A stretch of DNA of 64,000 bases, taken from the NCBI GenBank assembly GCA_017475745.1, contig JAFVEZ010000004.1, positions 1 through 64,000 of the forward strand, written 5' to 3'. This document shows positions 27,092 to 36,400 of this stretch, piece by piece (position 1 is the first letter of the stretch; each line of letters begins with the position of its first letter). Origin of the DNA: Selenomonadaceae bacterium (GTDB lineage Bacteria > Bacillota > Negativicutes > Selenomonadales > Selenomonadaceae). The notes beneath the pieces were generated by a model. The model was given only the letters and a program-made list of their open reading frames with translations. It was not told the origin of the DNA and did not search any database. Both the position numbers and the translations under genes were made by a program.

Positions 27092-28258
27092 TTATTTGTA
27101 AGACTTTTGATAGATGGCAAGCATGTCCTCATCACTAAGTTCAGCAGGATCGAACTGCAATAGGAAGCCCATAGCATCACGAGTATTCTGCACCATCTTC
27201 GGGAATTCGTCCGGCGTGATACCATAGTCACTCATCTTGAGATCATCTACGCCGCAAACCTTTTGCAGAGTCTTGAGTGCGTCGATAAAGTCACTAGCCT
27301 TATTAGCGTTGGCATTGCCCATAGCTCGCGCCATGTCAATGAAGCGATCATCACAGGCATGCTTCCCAACAAAGTGAGAGAAATATGCAACAGAGATCAT
27401 AATCAGACCAGCGCCGTGTGGCAATTCTTGATGATAAGCACTGAGGGCATGTTCAAGAGAGTGCTCCGCAGTACAAGTACCCAAATCCATAGAGAAGCCA
27501 CCGAGAGTATTGGCAAAGGCAACCTTAGTGCGCGCTTCGAGATTGTCACCCTCATTGACGGCAATCGGCAGATACTTAGCAAGCAATCTAATAGCCTCCA
27601 GTTCAACCATTGCAGCAGCTTCATTGCAACCCTTTGAGATATAGCCCTCAGCATTATGGAAGAAGGCATCAAAACCTTGATAGGCAGTGAACTTTTTAGG
27701 AACAGTTAGCATATAGTTCGGATCAACGATGGCGATGTTAGGAAAATCACGGAAGAAGGCAGTCTTCTCATTAGTAGCAGGATTAGTTACGACTGCACCC
27801 GCGTCAACTTCAGAGCCAGTACCTGCTGAAGTTGTAATGGCGATATAAGGCAGTGATGGCGCCGTAAATGTCTTCTTGCCGCCTGTACCGAAGATGACAT
27901 AATCCCAAACGCGACCTTCTTTCTGTGGAATCATTGCAGCAATAACCTTGCCAGAATCGAGCACAGAACCGCCGCCAAGACCAACAACGAAGTCACAGCC
28001 ATTCTCACGACCAAACTCAACACCCTCTTGAATTGTAGGTTCAAGTGGATTAGCTTGAATCTTATTGAAGACGACGAAATCAGCACCCCAAGCCTTCAGC
28101 TCTTCTTGGAGCTTATCCAGGCTGCCATTAGTCTTGGTTGATTTACCGTTAGAGATGACGATGAGCGCCTTCTTGCCAAGCGGTGTCTCTTTGTGGAGTT
28201 CGCCAAGTTTACCAGCGCCGAACAGCACTTTGGTTGGAATATTCCAAGTGAAACTCAT
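27092..28258 (-). CDS. Iron-containing alcohol dehydrogenase
   Basis: 388 aa of the type III (Fe-ADH) family, probably acting on butanol, propanediol or another short alcohol or aldehyde with NAD(P)H. It opens FTWNIPTKVLFGAGKLGEL and has the nucleotide loop GLGGGSVLDSGK, TTSAGTGSEV, and the metal ligands Asp and three His in GFDAFFHN, CTAEHSLEHALSAYH and LPHGAGL. The start is ATG 28258 after AGGAGAGG; the longer frame to 28411 has no ribosome site. A 17-base palindrome lies just upstream, so the gene may be controlled by a local regulator. Confidence 0.94.
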   Translation of the reverse strand: MSFTWNIPTKVLFGAGKLGELHKETPLGKKALIVISNGKSTKTNGSLDKLQEELKAWGADFVVFNKIQANPLEPTIQEGVEFGRENGCDFVVGLGGGSVLDSGKVIAAMIPQKEGRVWDYVIFGTGGKKTFTAPSLPYIAITTSAGTGSEVDAGAVVTNPATNEKTAFFRDFPNIAIVDPNYMLTVPKKFTAYQGFDAFFHNAEGYISKGCNEAAAMVELEAIRLLAKYLPIAVNEGDNLEARTKVAFANTLGGFSMDLGTCTAEHSLEHALSAYHQELPHGAGLIMISVAYFSHFVGKHACDDRFIDMARAMGNANANKASDFIDALKTLQKVCGVDDLKMSDYGITPDEFPKMVQNTRDAMGFLLQFDPAELSDEDMLAIYQKSYK

Positions 28259-28292
28259 ATTAACCTCTCCTAACTCAATTTGTAATTCATTA

Positions 28293-28309
28293 GTTATTAT
28301 TATAATAAC
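28293..28309. promoter_or_regulatory. Palindrome upstream of the alcohol dehydrogenase
   Basis: GTTATTA and TAATAAC are perfect arms around TTA, 35 bases upstream of the alcohol dehydrogenase start. It is AT-rich, so chance is possible; an operator is the alternative. Confidence 0.3.
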
Positions 28310-28343
28310 ACTTGGAGTAAAGTACAAGGCAAATATTTTTTGA

Positions 28344-28538
28344 TTATTTTTTGTTTTGTTCTCCATTATTTGACAAAGAAGAGTTATCCAGTTGATTGAG
28401 AGCATACTCACAGCACTGAGTAACCAAGTTATTCATAGAAACGCCTTTTTCTTGAGCAACGATGCTCAAACGTTCCACTAAGTCCAGTGGCAGTCTGAAG
28501 GTCTTGTTTACCATTTCAATTTTTTTTACAGAAAACAT
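28344..28538 (-). CDS. Small ribbon-helix-helix (CopG/Arc-like) protein
   Basis: 64 aa. The pattern VNKTFRLPLDLVERLSIVAQ EKGVSMNNLVTQ shows a short strand followed by two helices, typical of ribbon-helix-helix DNA-binding proteins such as Arc or the antitoxin HicB tail. AAGGAGG precedes ATG 28538. It is divergent from the first RTX gene, with 180 bases between the starts, so it may regulate that gene or the alcohol dehydrogenase just downstream of it. No toxin partner is adjacent, which argues against a toxin-antitoxin pair. Confidence 0.75.
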   Translation of the reverse strand: MFSVKKIEMVNKTFRLPLDLVERLSIVAQEKGVSMNNLVTQCCEYALNQLDNSSLSNNGEQNKK

Positions 28539-28638
28539 ATTATGAATTCCTCCTTATCTTTTTACAGATTATTTTAGAGGAATTTTTTTATTTGCTATAT
28601 ACCACAAAAAGCAAGATGATTTTTCTTGTTTTTTACAC

Positions 28639-28667
28639 TTGATTTTATACATATATTATGATACATT
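28639..28667 (+). promoter_or_regulatory. Promoter of the first RTX gene, shared with the third
   Basis: TTGATT, 17 bases, TACATT. The third RTX gene has TTGATT, 17 bases, TAGATT in the same place, within about 100 bases of similar upstream sequence that ends in the same ACACAAGGAGTGAA ribosome site. Confidence 0.5.
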
Positions 28668-28718
28668 TACTGTAGTGCATATAGGAATTGAATATTTTTT
28701 ACACAAGGAGTGAATTTT

Positions 28719-30847
28719 ATGGCAACGATCAAAATCACTGGAAAAAATTTTAGGTATATTTCGTATAGTGATGATGATGAAATGATTATGGTGGTGTGTA
28801 CCAAGCTAGTGTTTCTGGTACTTCCGGTAACGATGTGATCAGTGCCACCGTTCCTGTTCCGACGAATTTTCCTCGTGTGGACTATGATGAAGACGAAGAC
28901 GAAAATGAGAGTTACAGTGATGACGGTTTCAATAGTTATTATGCCAATATTAATGCCGGTGATGGCAACGACAAAATCACTCTCACTTCCAAAATAAACT
29001 ACAGCAGTCGCTATCACACATATGCTGTCAATTATCTTTATGGAATTATTACAGGCGGCAAAGGCAATGACACAATTACCAGCAATGGAAATTTTACCTT
29101 TAATTATGCTGATGGTGACGGCAATGATGTCCTCAATCTCAGTTATATGAAAGGCTATAATAATTGTCATGCTTACGTCAACATAACTTCCGGCACGATT
29201 GATAATTACAATTTCAAAGGAAAAAATCTCACTTTCAATATTGGAAATGGTAGCATTAAGTTCAAAAACATGAAGACTAGAACTTTTGTTTGGCTCAATG
29301 CTAACAATGAAAAGAGTGTATATATAAACGGCAAGAAATTTAATAATAACGTCGTTGATTATGATCATTCTGAGAATGGCGAGATTGTATCTTCTGAAGA
29401 TATACATGAATATGAAGATAATTTTATTCCGGCTTCGCTCAAAGGCGATGTAATTGGTTATCATACTTATACATATAGATATGATAATGAACAACATTCC
29501 ATCAGCGGTACTACAGGCAATGATTACATTGATGTCAGCAATAATGGTGAATATGAGCAGTATGGTCATGTTACGGTCAATGCAGGTTTGGGCGACGATT
29601 ATATAGATTTATCTAAACATAATGTATCAAATGCAGTGATTAGATATTCTTTGGGTGACGGCAATGACACTATTCACGTTAGTGACTATTGGCATGTAAG
29701 TTACGATGAAAATATAGAAGATATTCCTACGATACAAATTGGTGCCTCTTATAAGAAGTCAGTCAGCGGCAAGAATATAACCCTCAAAGTTGGCAGTAAC
29801 AAAGTACTTCTAGAAAATGCCAAAGATAAAGTAAAGATCGTGTCAATCGACGGCGATGGTAATGTCATTCTCGATGGTTTGAGTTATAATTCTGATTCTA
29901 CTGCCGTAACTCTTAGCAATGATTTTGTTGGTAATTTCCTTGTAAGCAATTTCAAATCTTCAATCACAGACATCAGTGCGGCAAAGAGGACTAAACCTAT
30001 CAATATCACTGGCAGTGCTTCAGCCGATCTCATCATCGGCGGCACGAAGGCAGATTCACTCCTCGGCGGCGACGGAAACGATACTCTCAATGGTGGTAAC
30101 GGAAAAGATAGCCTTATGGGTGGTGCCGGTGATGATTCCCTTCTCGGCGGTGCCGGTAATGACTACCTCAATGGTGGAACTGGTGATGATATCCTCAATG
30201 GTGGTGCTGATAATGACTATCTCTATGGTGGTGAAGGTGATGATGCTTTAATTGGCGGCAATGGCAATGATACTCTCTACGGCGTCGACGGTAATGATTC
30301 ACTTCTCGGCGGTGCTGGTAATGACAGACTTTTCGGTTATTATGGTGACGATACTCTTGTCGGTGGTAAGGGCAATGACACCCTCAGAGGTGGTTTCGGC
30401 AATGATGTCTTCCTCTATACCAGCGGCGACGGTAACGATGTTATTGCTGATTTTGTAAATTCTAATATTATAAATTCTAATGATATCATTAAATTAGGCA
30501 ATGCTAAGACTAAAGTCAACGAGAAGAAGTCAAAAGTCAGCGGAAATGATTATATCCTTGCAATCGGTAGCAATACAATCAAACTCAAAGGTGCCGCGAA
30601 GATGTCTATCACTGTTGTCGACTACGACGATACCTCTAAGGTCTACAATCAGCAGAGCAGCTACGAGGAACGCTGGTTTGATGATGACGACAACTTCATC
30701 ACGAATGAACTCACTAACGTTCTTATTGATAGTTCAAATAGTATCGCCACTTCTTGTAATTTCAATGAAGTGGATTACCAAAATAAATATCTACTTACAA
30801 AAAGTGAGATTTATGACGGAATTGAAAATCAACAAAAGCAAATTTAA
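28719..30847 (+). CDS. RTX-like secreted calcium-binding repeat protein, frameshifted near the start
   Basis: About 709 aa if the frame is restored. ATG 28719 follows AAGGAGTG and encodes MATIKITGKNF, the same N-terminus as the RTX gene at 39746. That frame stops after 39 codons, and the main body continues from 28783 in another frame. One extra A in the AAA run at 28780-28782 would join them. The body has degenerate GDGND units, then about a dozen GGxGxDxL nonapeptides (30031-30450) that form calcium-binding beta-rolls. It ends in a YEERWF tail like its two paralogues. No signal peptide is present, as expected for type I secretion. Phase variation, sequencing error or recent inactivation could each explain the shift. 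Confidence 0.8.
28780..28782 (+). other. Putative frameshift site in the first RTX gene
   Basis: GATGATGATGAAATGATTATGG encodes the tandem Asp codons; with four A residues instead of three the frame reads DDDENDYGGVYQASVSGTSG, which matches the layout of the paralogue (GKVTVTGTSGNDVI). Confidence 0.6.
30031..30450 (+). repeat. RTX nonapeptide repeat block of the first RTX gene
   Basis: About twelve tandem 27-base units encode GGxGxDxLx (for example GGDGNDTLN, GGAGNDYLN, GGEGDDALI). Each pair of turns binds calcium in known RTX proteins. Confidence 0.9.
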
Positions 30848-31007
30848 TGTAATTAAATCACAAATTGGAATTTCTTATTCCTATAAAAATAATCTGCACA
30901 TTAAAATTTATAATCTGTTGACTAATCGAAATTATAGAGTCTATAAAATCAATGACATCGAAAATGATAATACCATTGATTTTGAGAATGTAAGATTATT
31001 TGTATAA
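30813..31007 (+). CDS. Small ORF overlapping the end of the first RTX gene
   Basis: 64 codons from ATG 30813, overlapping the RTX gene by 35 bases in another frame. The peptide is Lys/Asn/Ile-rich (SQIGISYSYKNNLHIKIYNL) with no family that I recognise. The upstream GTGAG is a weak ribosome site. It fills the space before flagellin. It could be a real coupled gene or an AT-rich chance frame. Confidence 0.4.
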   Translation: MTELKINKSKFNVIKSQIGISYSYKNNLHIKIYNLLTNRNYRVYKINDIENDNTIDFENVRLFV

Positions 31008-31071
31008 ACATTAACATTGTATGGAAGCCACTGTTGGCTGTATAAATAAAATCTCAAAGGAATGATAATTA

Positions 31072-32766
31072 ATGGCAATGACAATCTTAAACAACTCGGC
31101 AGCAAATATGACGCTTGGCGAGCTCAACAAGAACATCAACAAAGTCGGTAAACAACTGACGAAGTTAGCAACAGGTCAAAGAATTACTGGTGCTTCCGAT
31201 GATTCTGCTTCGTTCGCAATCAGTGAGAAGATGCGCGAACAGCTCAGGAGCCTTGAACAAGACATTCAAAATGTGCAAAATGGCTCCTCAATGCTCAAAA
31301 CAGCACACGGCGGAATTGAAAATATCGTTGAAGAGCTTCGCAGTCTCAAGGAATTGGCTATTGACGCAGCTAATGACTCTAATACCGATGCAGATAGGCA
31401 AATTATTCAGAAGGAATTTGACCAGCGCCGTGCAACGATTGACGAGATTGCCACTTGGACAAATTACAATGGCAAGCCTTTACTTGATGGTACATATTTC
31501 AGCGGTAAACTTACTCACGAAACTAAACTCGGAGCGGTGGAAACCAGAACTGTTGTAACAGGAACCAGAATAGAAACGATTCATTATCCCGGCAGTCAAA
31601 CAACAGAATATCAAAGAATAACTGTTGACAACACGGTGACAGGTATAGTTGATAATTTTGAACCAGTTGAGGGTATTGAACTTCCTGATGACTTTCAAGC
31701 ACAACCAGTTAAGTATGCCAACAGAAATACTTCTTATGATGGTAGTGTTTGTAATCAAGTACTGGTTGGTGCATCTTCTTCTTATTCTAGTAATGGCTCT
31801 TCAAAAATAGCAGTTAGAATTGACTTTTCAGGTATGGAAACTGCAGACGGCAATGAGATAGATTTCTCTGATGAGGAAAGTGTTGCCAATTTGAATGGTC
31901 AAGGCTTTACTATTTTGTGCGGAAGGTGCAATCAGTTTATAAATATAAAATTCAATACTGAATCAGCTGATACGACTTACGGTAGTGCCGCTGGAAGGTA
32001 TGGTTCCCGTGAATATGAAATTGGTCTAGCAAATTTTGGTAGCTCTGAAGAAGAATTCATTGCAGCAATTTTTGATGGCATTTCAAAAGCTAAAGGTAAA
32101 CCGACCAGCTCTTATTATGCAAGCGTTGGTGATACTGGAAACAGCGTAATTCTTGACAAAAGTCATGATGTACGTATGGCTAAAGATGATGATGGTAATT
32201 ATTATTTCCTCAAAAATGATGATAAATGTGAATTCTGTTTCTATGATCAGGGCTTGTATCAAGAAAGAGCTATTGTAACAACTATTCCAGCAAGAGATGT
32301 AAATAATGTTGTTCTTGAAGAGACAGAAATCTCCACTCGACAATTTTATGAAGTAGACAGTTGGAGTGATGGCAATCCTCTGTGGATTCATCACGGTACC
32401 AAGGCAAATCAAAGGATTAATGTTTATATAAATGATATGCGTAGCGAGGCACTTGGAATAAATGAAGCAAGTGTCACTACCAGAGATAGAGCTAAAGATG
32501 CGATTGAGATAATTGACCAAGCGATTGAATATTCCTTGAATGAAGCGACAAATATGGGTGCATATCTCCAGCGGCTTGAATACACCGAAGCGAACGTCAC
32601 CACACAAGATGAGAATGTTCAAGCAGCGGAATCTACCATTCGCGATGCCGATATGGCAAAGGAAATGACCGAGTATACCAAGCAGAATGTCCTCAGCCAA
32701 GCGGCGCAGTCAATGTTGGCACAGGCTAATCAAAATATGAGCAGCGTCCTCAGTCTGCTGCAGTAA
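31072..32766 (+). CDS. fliC: Flagellin, with a long central domain
   Basis: 564 aa filament subunit. The D0/D1 ends are canonical: MTILNNSAANMTLGELNKN, LATGQRITGASDDSASFAIS, QNVQNGSSMLKTAHGGIENI at the N-terminus and NVQAAESTIRDADMAKEMTE to the end at the C-terminus. The central 280 residues form a surface-exposed variable domain with two CxxC pairs (C283/C286 and C386/C389), unusual in a secreted filament protein. AAAGGA precedes the ATG. A weak sigma-28-like match (TAAA, 15 bases, AATGATAA at about 30944-30970) lies upstream. The YvyF-like gene follows by 18 bases. Confidence 0.96.
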   Translation: MAMTILNNSAANMTLGELNKNINKVGKQLTKLATGQRITGASDDSASFAISEKMREQLRSLEQDIQNVQNGSSMLKTAHGGIENIVEELRSLKELAIDAANDSNTDADRQIIQKEFDQRRATIDEIATWTNYNGKPLLDGTYFSGKLTHETKLGAVETRTVVTGTRIETIHYPGSQTTEYQRITVDNTVTGIVDNFEPVEGIELPDDFQAQPVKYANRNTSYDGSVCNQVLVGASSSYSSNGSSKIAVRIDFSGMETADGNEIDFSDEESVANLNGQGFTILCGRCNQFINIKFNTESADTTYGSAAGRYGSREYEIGLANFGSSEEEFIAAIFDGISKAKGKPTSSYYASVGDTGNSVILDKSHDVRMAKDDDGNYYFLKNDDKCEFCFYDQGLYQERAIVTTIPARDVNNVVLEETEISTRQFYEVDSWSDGNPLWIHHGTKANQRINVYINDMRSEALGINEASVTTRDRAKDAIEIIDQAIEYSLNEATNMGAYLQRLEYTEANVTTQDENVQAAESTIRDADMAKEMTEYTKQNVLSQAAQSMLAQANQNMSSVLSLLQ

Positions 32767-32783
32767 AATAGAAAGGTGATCTT

Positions 32784-33341
32784 ATGGCTTTAAAGAAAAA
32801 AACTCAAAAACTCAAAAATTGTTCTAATTGCGGTAAATTATTCCTTCAAACTCATGGTGAAAAGCTGTGTAGAGAATGCACCATTCAAGAGGAAGAAAAG
32901 CAACGCGAAATAATGGATTATATCCACGATCATCAAGGCTGTTCCATAACAGAGGTTATAGAAAATTTAAATGTGAGTAAGAAATTGGTCAACAATATGA
33001 TAAATAAGGGCTTTTTCGGTAACCTCAAAAGGAGCCGTTCATCTTATACCTGCCAGTCTTGCGGTAAGCCTATAAGTGTTGGAAATACTTATTGTAGAGA
33101 TTGTTTGAAGCGACTTCGCAGTGAAACCAAGAGAATAGCAGAACAAAGAGAGATCAGGATGAATATCAGCGCCAATAACAACAACAGAATCGAGAAGCCA
33201 ATGTCAACTATAGAGAAGATCGATGCACAAGTGGAGAAAGAGCTGGAGATCATTCGCGAGCAGAGAAAGAAAGCTGCCGCTGCCGCCTCCAAGAGGAGCC
33301 TTTATGAGGCAATCATGAACCAGAGAGGTAGTAGGCGTTAA
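32784..33341 (+). CDS. YvyF-like flagellar operon protein
   Basis: 185 aa. Two zinc-ribbon-like Cys clusters (NCSNCGKLF with LCRECT, and CQSCGKPI with YCRDCLKRL) flank a helix-turn-helix-like segment (CSITEVIENLNVSKKLVNNM). This layout matches the TIGR03826/YvyF family found with flgM and flagellar genes in Firmicutes. The C-terminus is a charged helix rich in Arg, Glu and Ala. It follows flagellin by 18 bases and is likely co-transcribed. A regulatory or assembly role in flagellar expression is inferred from context. Confidence 0.8.
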   Translation: MALKKKTQKLKNCSNCGKLFLQTHGEKLCRECTIQEEEKQREIMDYIHDHQGCSITEVIENLNVSKKLVNNMINKGFFGNLKRSRSSYTCQSCGKPISVGNTYCRDCLKRLRSETKRIAEQREIRMNISANNNNRIEKPMSTIEKIDAQVEKELEIIREQRKKAAAAASKRSLYEAIMNQRGSRR

Positions 33342-33376
33342 GTATTAATTTGAAAGTATTTCATACACATCAAAGA

Positions 33377-33403
33377 GAATGTGGCTGTTTTTGATAAGGC
33401 AGG
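33377..33403 (+). promoter_or_regulatory. Weak sigma-28-like element before the large RTX gene
   Basis: CAAA, 15 bases, TTTGATAA matches the sigma-28 consensus at 8 of 12 positions with correct spacing. It would make the large RTX gene part of the flagellar regulon, but the match is modest. Confidence 0.25.
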
Positions 33404-33473
33404 TGGTTGATGATTGAGCTTCAAGAATAGAGGGTGAGTAAGAATTATTTAATGCAAAGGAGTGGTTTATTTT

Positions 33474-36400
33474 ATGGCTAATATTAGCAACTCAACAGCC
33501 AATACGCTTGTCACAGGCACATCAAGTGCAGATAGTATTTATAATACTGGAGGAAACGTTACTATAAATTCAGGCAGTGGTAATGATACTATCAACAATC
33601 AAAGTCAGGATTATACTAAACGTGTTACCATTAAAGGCGGTGCTGGTAACGATTATATCTACAATTCTAGTACCAACCATAATTATGTAGTGGCATATGG
33701 TGAAGCCGGTAACGACACAATTAAAATAGCTTTTGATTCAACAGCTAGAGGTGGAACAGGTGACGATGTAATTGATCTCTGGGCTGATGGTGTTGTAGAA
33801 TATGCAAATGGCGACGGCAATGATACTATCACCAATTATGCCTATTATAATACCGGCAATGACTCTGCCAGTGGTAACATCATTAAAATCACAAGTGGTA
33901 CAGTCAGTTCGATCAGTGGAAGTGGAAATGATGTTCTTTTAAAAGTTGGAGACGGAAGTCTGCTCTTAAAGAACGTAAAAAACAGACCCGTCCAATATCA
34001 AGAAGGAAGTGCTTCAATTAAAACTATCTATTATGACGGTAATAAAGTTTATGATGCAATTTATAGTGATAGTTATGGTGGTAAAGTCACTGGTACCAAC
34101 AATGCCGATTTCATCTTTGAAGATGGTGGAAGAGCAACGATCAATGCAGGAAAAGGAAATGATACCATAAAAACTCACTATGCTGAAGTACTTCAATACA
34201 ATTCCGGTGATGGCGATGATGTCATTTATGGCTGGGGTCATGATGATACTCTTTATGTTACAAGTGGAACTGTCAACAGCATTTACGGCAGCGGTGATGA
34301 TGTCATTGTTAAAGTTGGAAGTAACAATATTACTTTCAAAAATGCCAATCATGGAAAGAGCATAATGACGATCAAAGATTCTTCCGGTAATCTCAAAAGC
34401 TTTATCTGCGAAGGAACTAACACCATTAAGGCTTTTACGAATGATTTACATGCTGAAAGAATTGATCTTAGCTCATCGAATTATGGTTATTATTATAAAC
34501 TCGAAGGCTCTAATGATAAAGACTTCATTTATAATGGTGCTACTTACGGTCCTGTGTTGGGTGTTTATGGTGGTGCCGGTAACGATACGATTTACAGCTA
34601 CGCTCAGTCAACAATCGAGGGCGGCGAAGGTGACGATTCCATTAGCGGTTCTCATAGTAATACAATAATCGGCGGTGCAGGTGATGATACTATTAGTTTG
34701 AGAGAAGGTGCTATGGGGTCAGGAAATATCATTAGATATAAAAACGGCGACGGCAACGACGTTGTACTCAACTATCATTACGTCAACAGCAACTCTAAAG
34801 ACACAATTCATATCATTGATGGTAGTGACTATTCAACAGTTGAGAACAACAACGACATTATTATAAAAGTCGGTACTGGCTCAATCACTCTCAAAAATGC
34901 TAAAGGTAAAACACTCAATATTGATAATACACCAATAGTTGACGGCATTATCCGAAACTACAATGACAACTCTCTCGTCAGCGGCACTGCCAACAATGAC
35001 ACCATTTACAACGAAGGTAAGAATGTCACAATCAATGCCGGTGCCGGTGATGACAGTGTTTCTAATAATGCTAACTACGTCACTGTTAATGCCGGTGCCG
35101 GTGATGACATTATCAGAAATATGGGAGATAATGTCACCATTAATGCCGATGCTGGAGATGATTATATAAGTAACTTCGGCGATCAGGTTGTGATTAATAC
35201 CGGCGATGGTGCCAACACTATCTATAGCGGTATGGGTGGTGAGAGAGTCACAATTAATGCTGGCTCCGGAGATGATTTTCTTGAAGTTTGGAATTATCAT
35301 GTTGTAAATCCCGGTGGCGGTAAGAATACTATTATGCTCTGCGGTGGTGATGACAATACTGTTAATGTTACCACTGGCGATGATACTATCAAGAGTACTA
35401 CTTGGGTTAGCGGTTTTGTTAATGGTGATAACAATGCCAATAAGATCACTATAGCTAACTGGAATACATTGAGCTATCTTAATGAAGCCAGTGTACTCAT
35501 GACGGTCAACGGCGGCAAAGGTAATGACACAATCACCGGTAGCAGCAGCAACAATGAAATCTACCAATTCAAGAGCGGCGACGGCAATGATGTCATAGTC
35601 GGCTACAACACCGGCGATACTATCCAAATCATCGATGGCTCCGAATATTCAACCACCGAAAGCGGCGATGATATTGTTGTGAAAGTTAGTTCCGGCTCCA
35701 TTACCCTCAAAAACGCCAAAGCCGGCGGTCAAACGCTCTACGTTGACGGTGGAATACTTAACGATATTAATATCATCAAAAACTCAACCGACAATATTCT
35801 TATCAATGGTACGAGTATGAGAGACAGTATCTATAATACCGGCTGGTATGATACCATTGATGCAGGCGACGGCAATGATACTATCTACAACTCCTACGGC
35901 TACATGGCTACTATCTACGGTGGTGCCGGAAATGATTCAATCTATTCCACTCATGCTGTCAAGTTCATTGGTGGAGAAGGTAATGATACTATCCATGCTA
36001 TGCGCTTTGATGATGATTACTACTATGATGATGGCGATGGTGATGATATTATCTACGGACACAACAGCAGCGACAGGATAATCCTCACCAGTGGCACGCT
36101 CACCAATGTCACAGGCAGCGGTAACGATGTCGTTGTAAAAGTTGGCAGCGGATCAATGACCTTCAAGAATGCCAAGAATAATGTTGTTGCTGTTTACGGC
36201 ACAGATGGCAACGTCACTGCCAAGCTCTTCGACGGTAACAAAATGCTTGATGTAATATACAATAAGACATACAAAGCAAATGTCACAGGTACCGATGGCG
36301 CCAATTTCTTCTATACTTACAAGGACGGCTACAATTCAACCCTCAATGCTGGTGGCGGCAACGATACCGTTTATAATGCTGCTTATGGAACATATATGTT

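Noticed and set aside
28344-28538. Toxin-antitoxin pair with the ribbon-helix-helix protein as antitoxin
   Set aside because: No small toxin-like gene overlaps or adjoins it on the same strand.
28667-29569. 300-codon open frame on the minus strand within the first RTX gene
   Set aside because: Composition is Ile/Val-rich low complexity, the antisense shadow of the Asn/Asp/Thr repeats; there is no ribosome site or family motif. The same applies to 34014-34352, 34881-35627 and 37347-37886.
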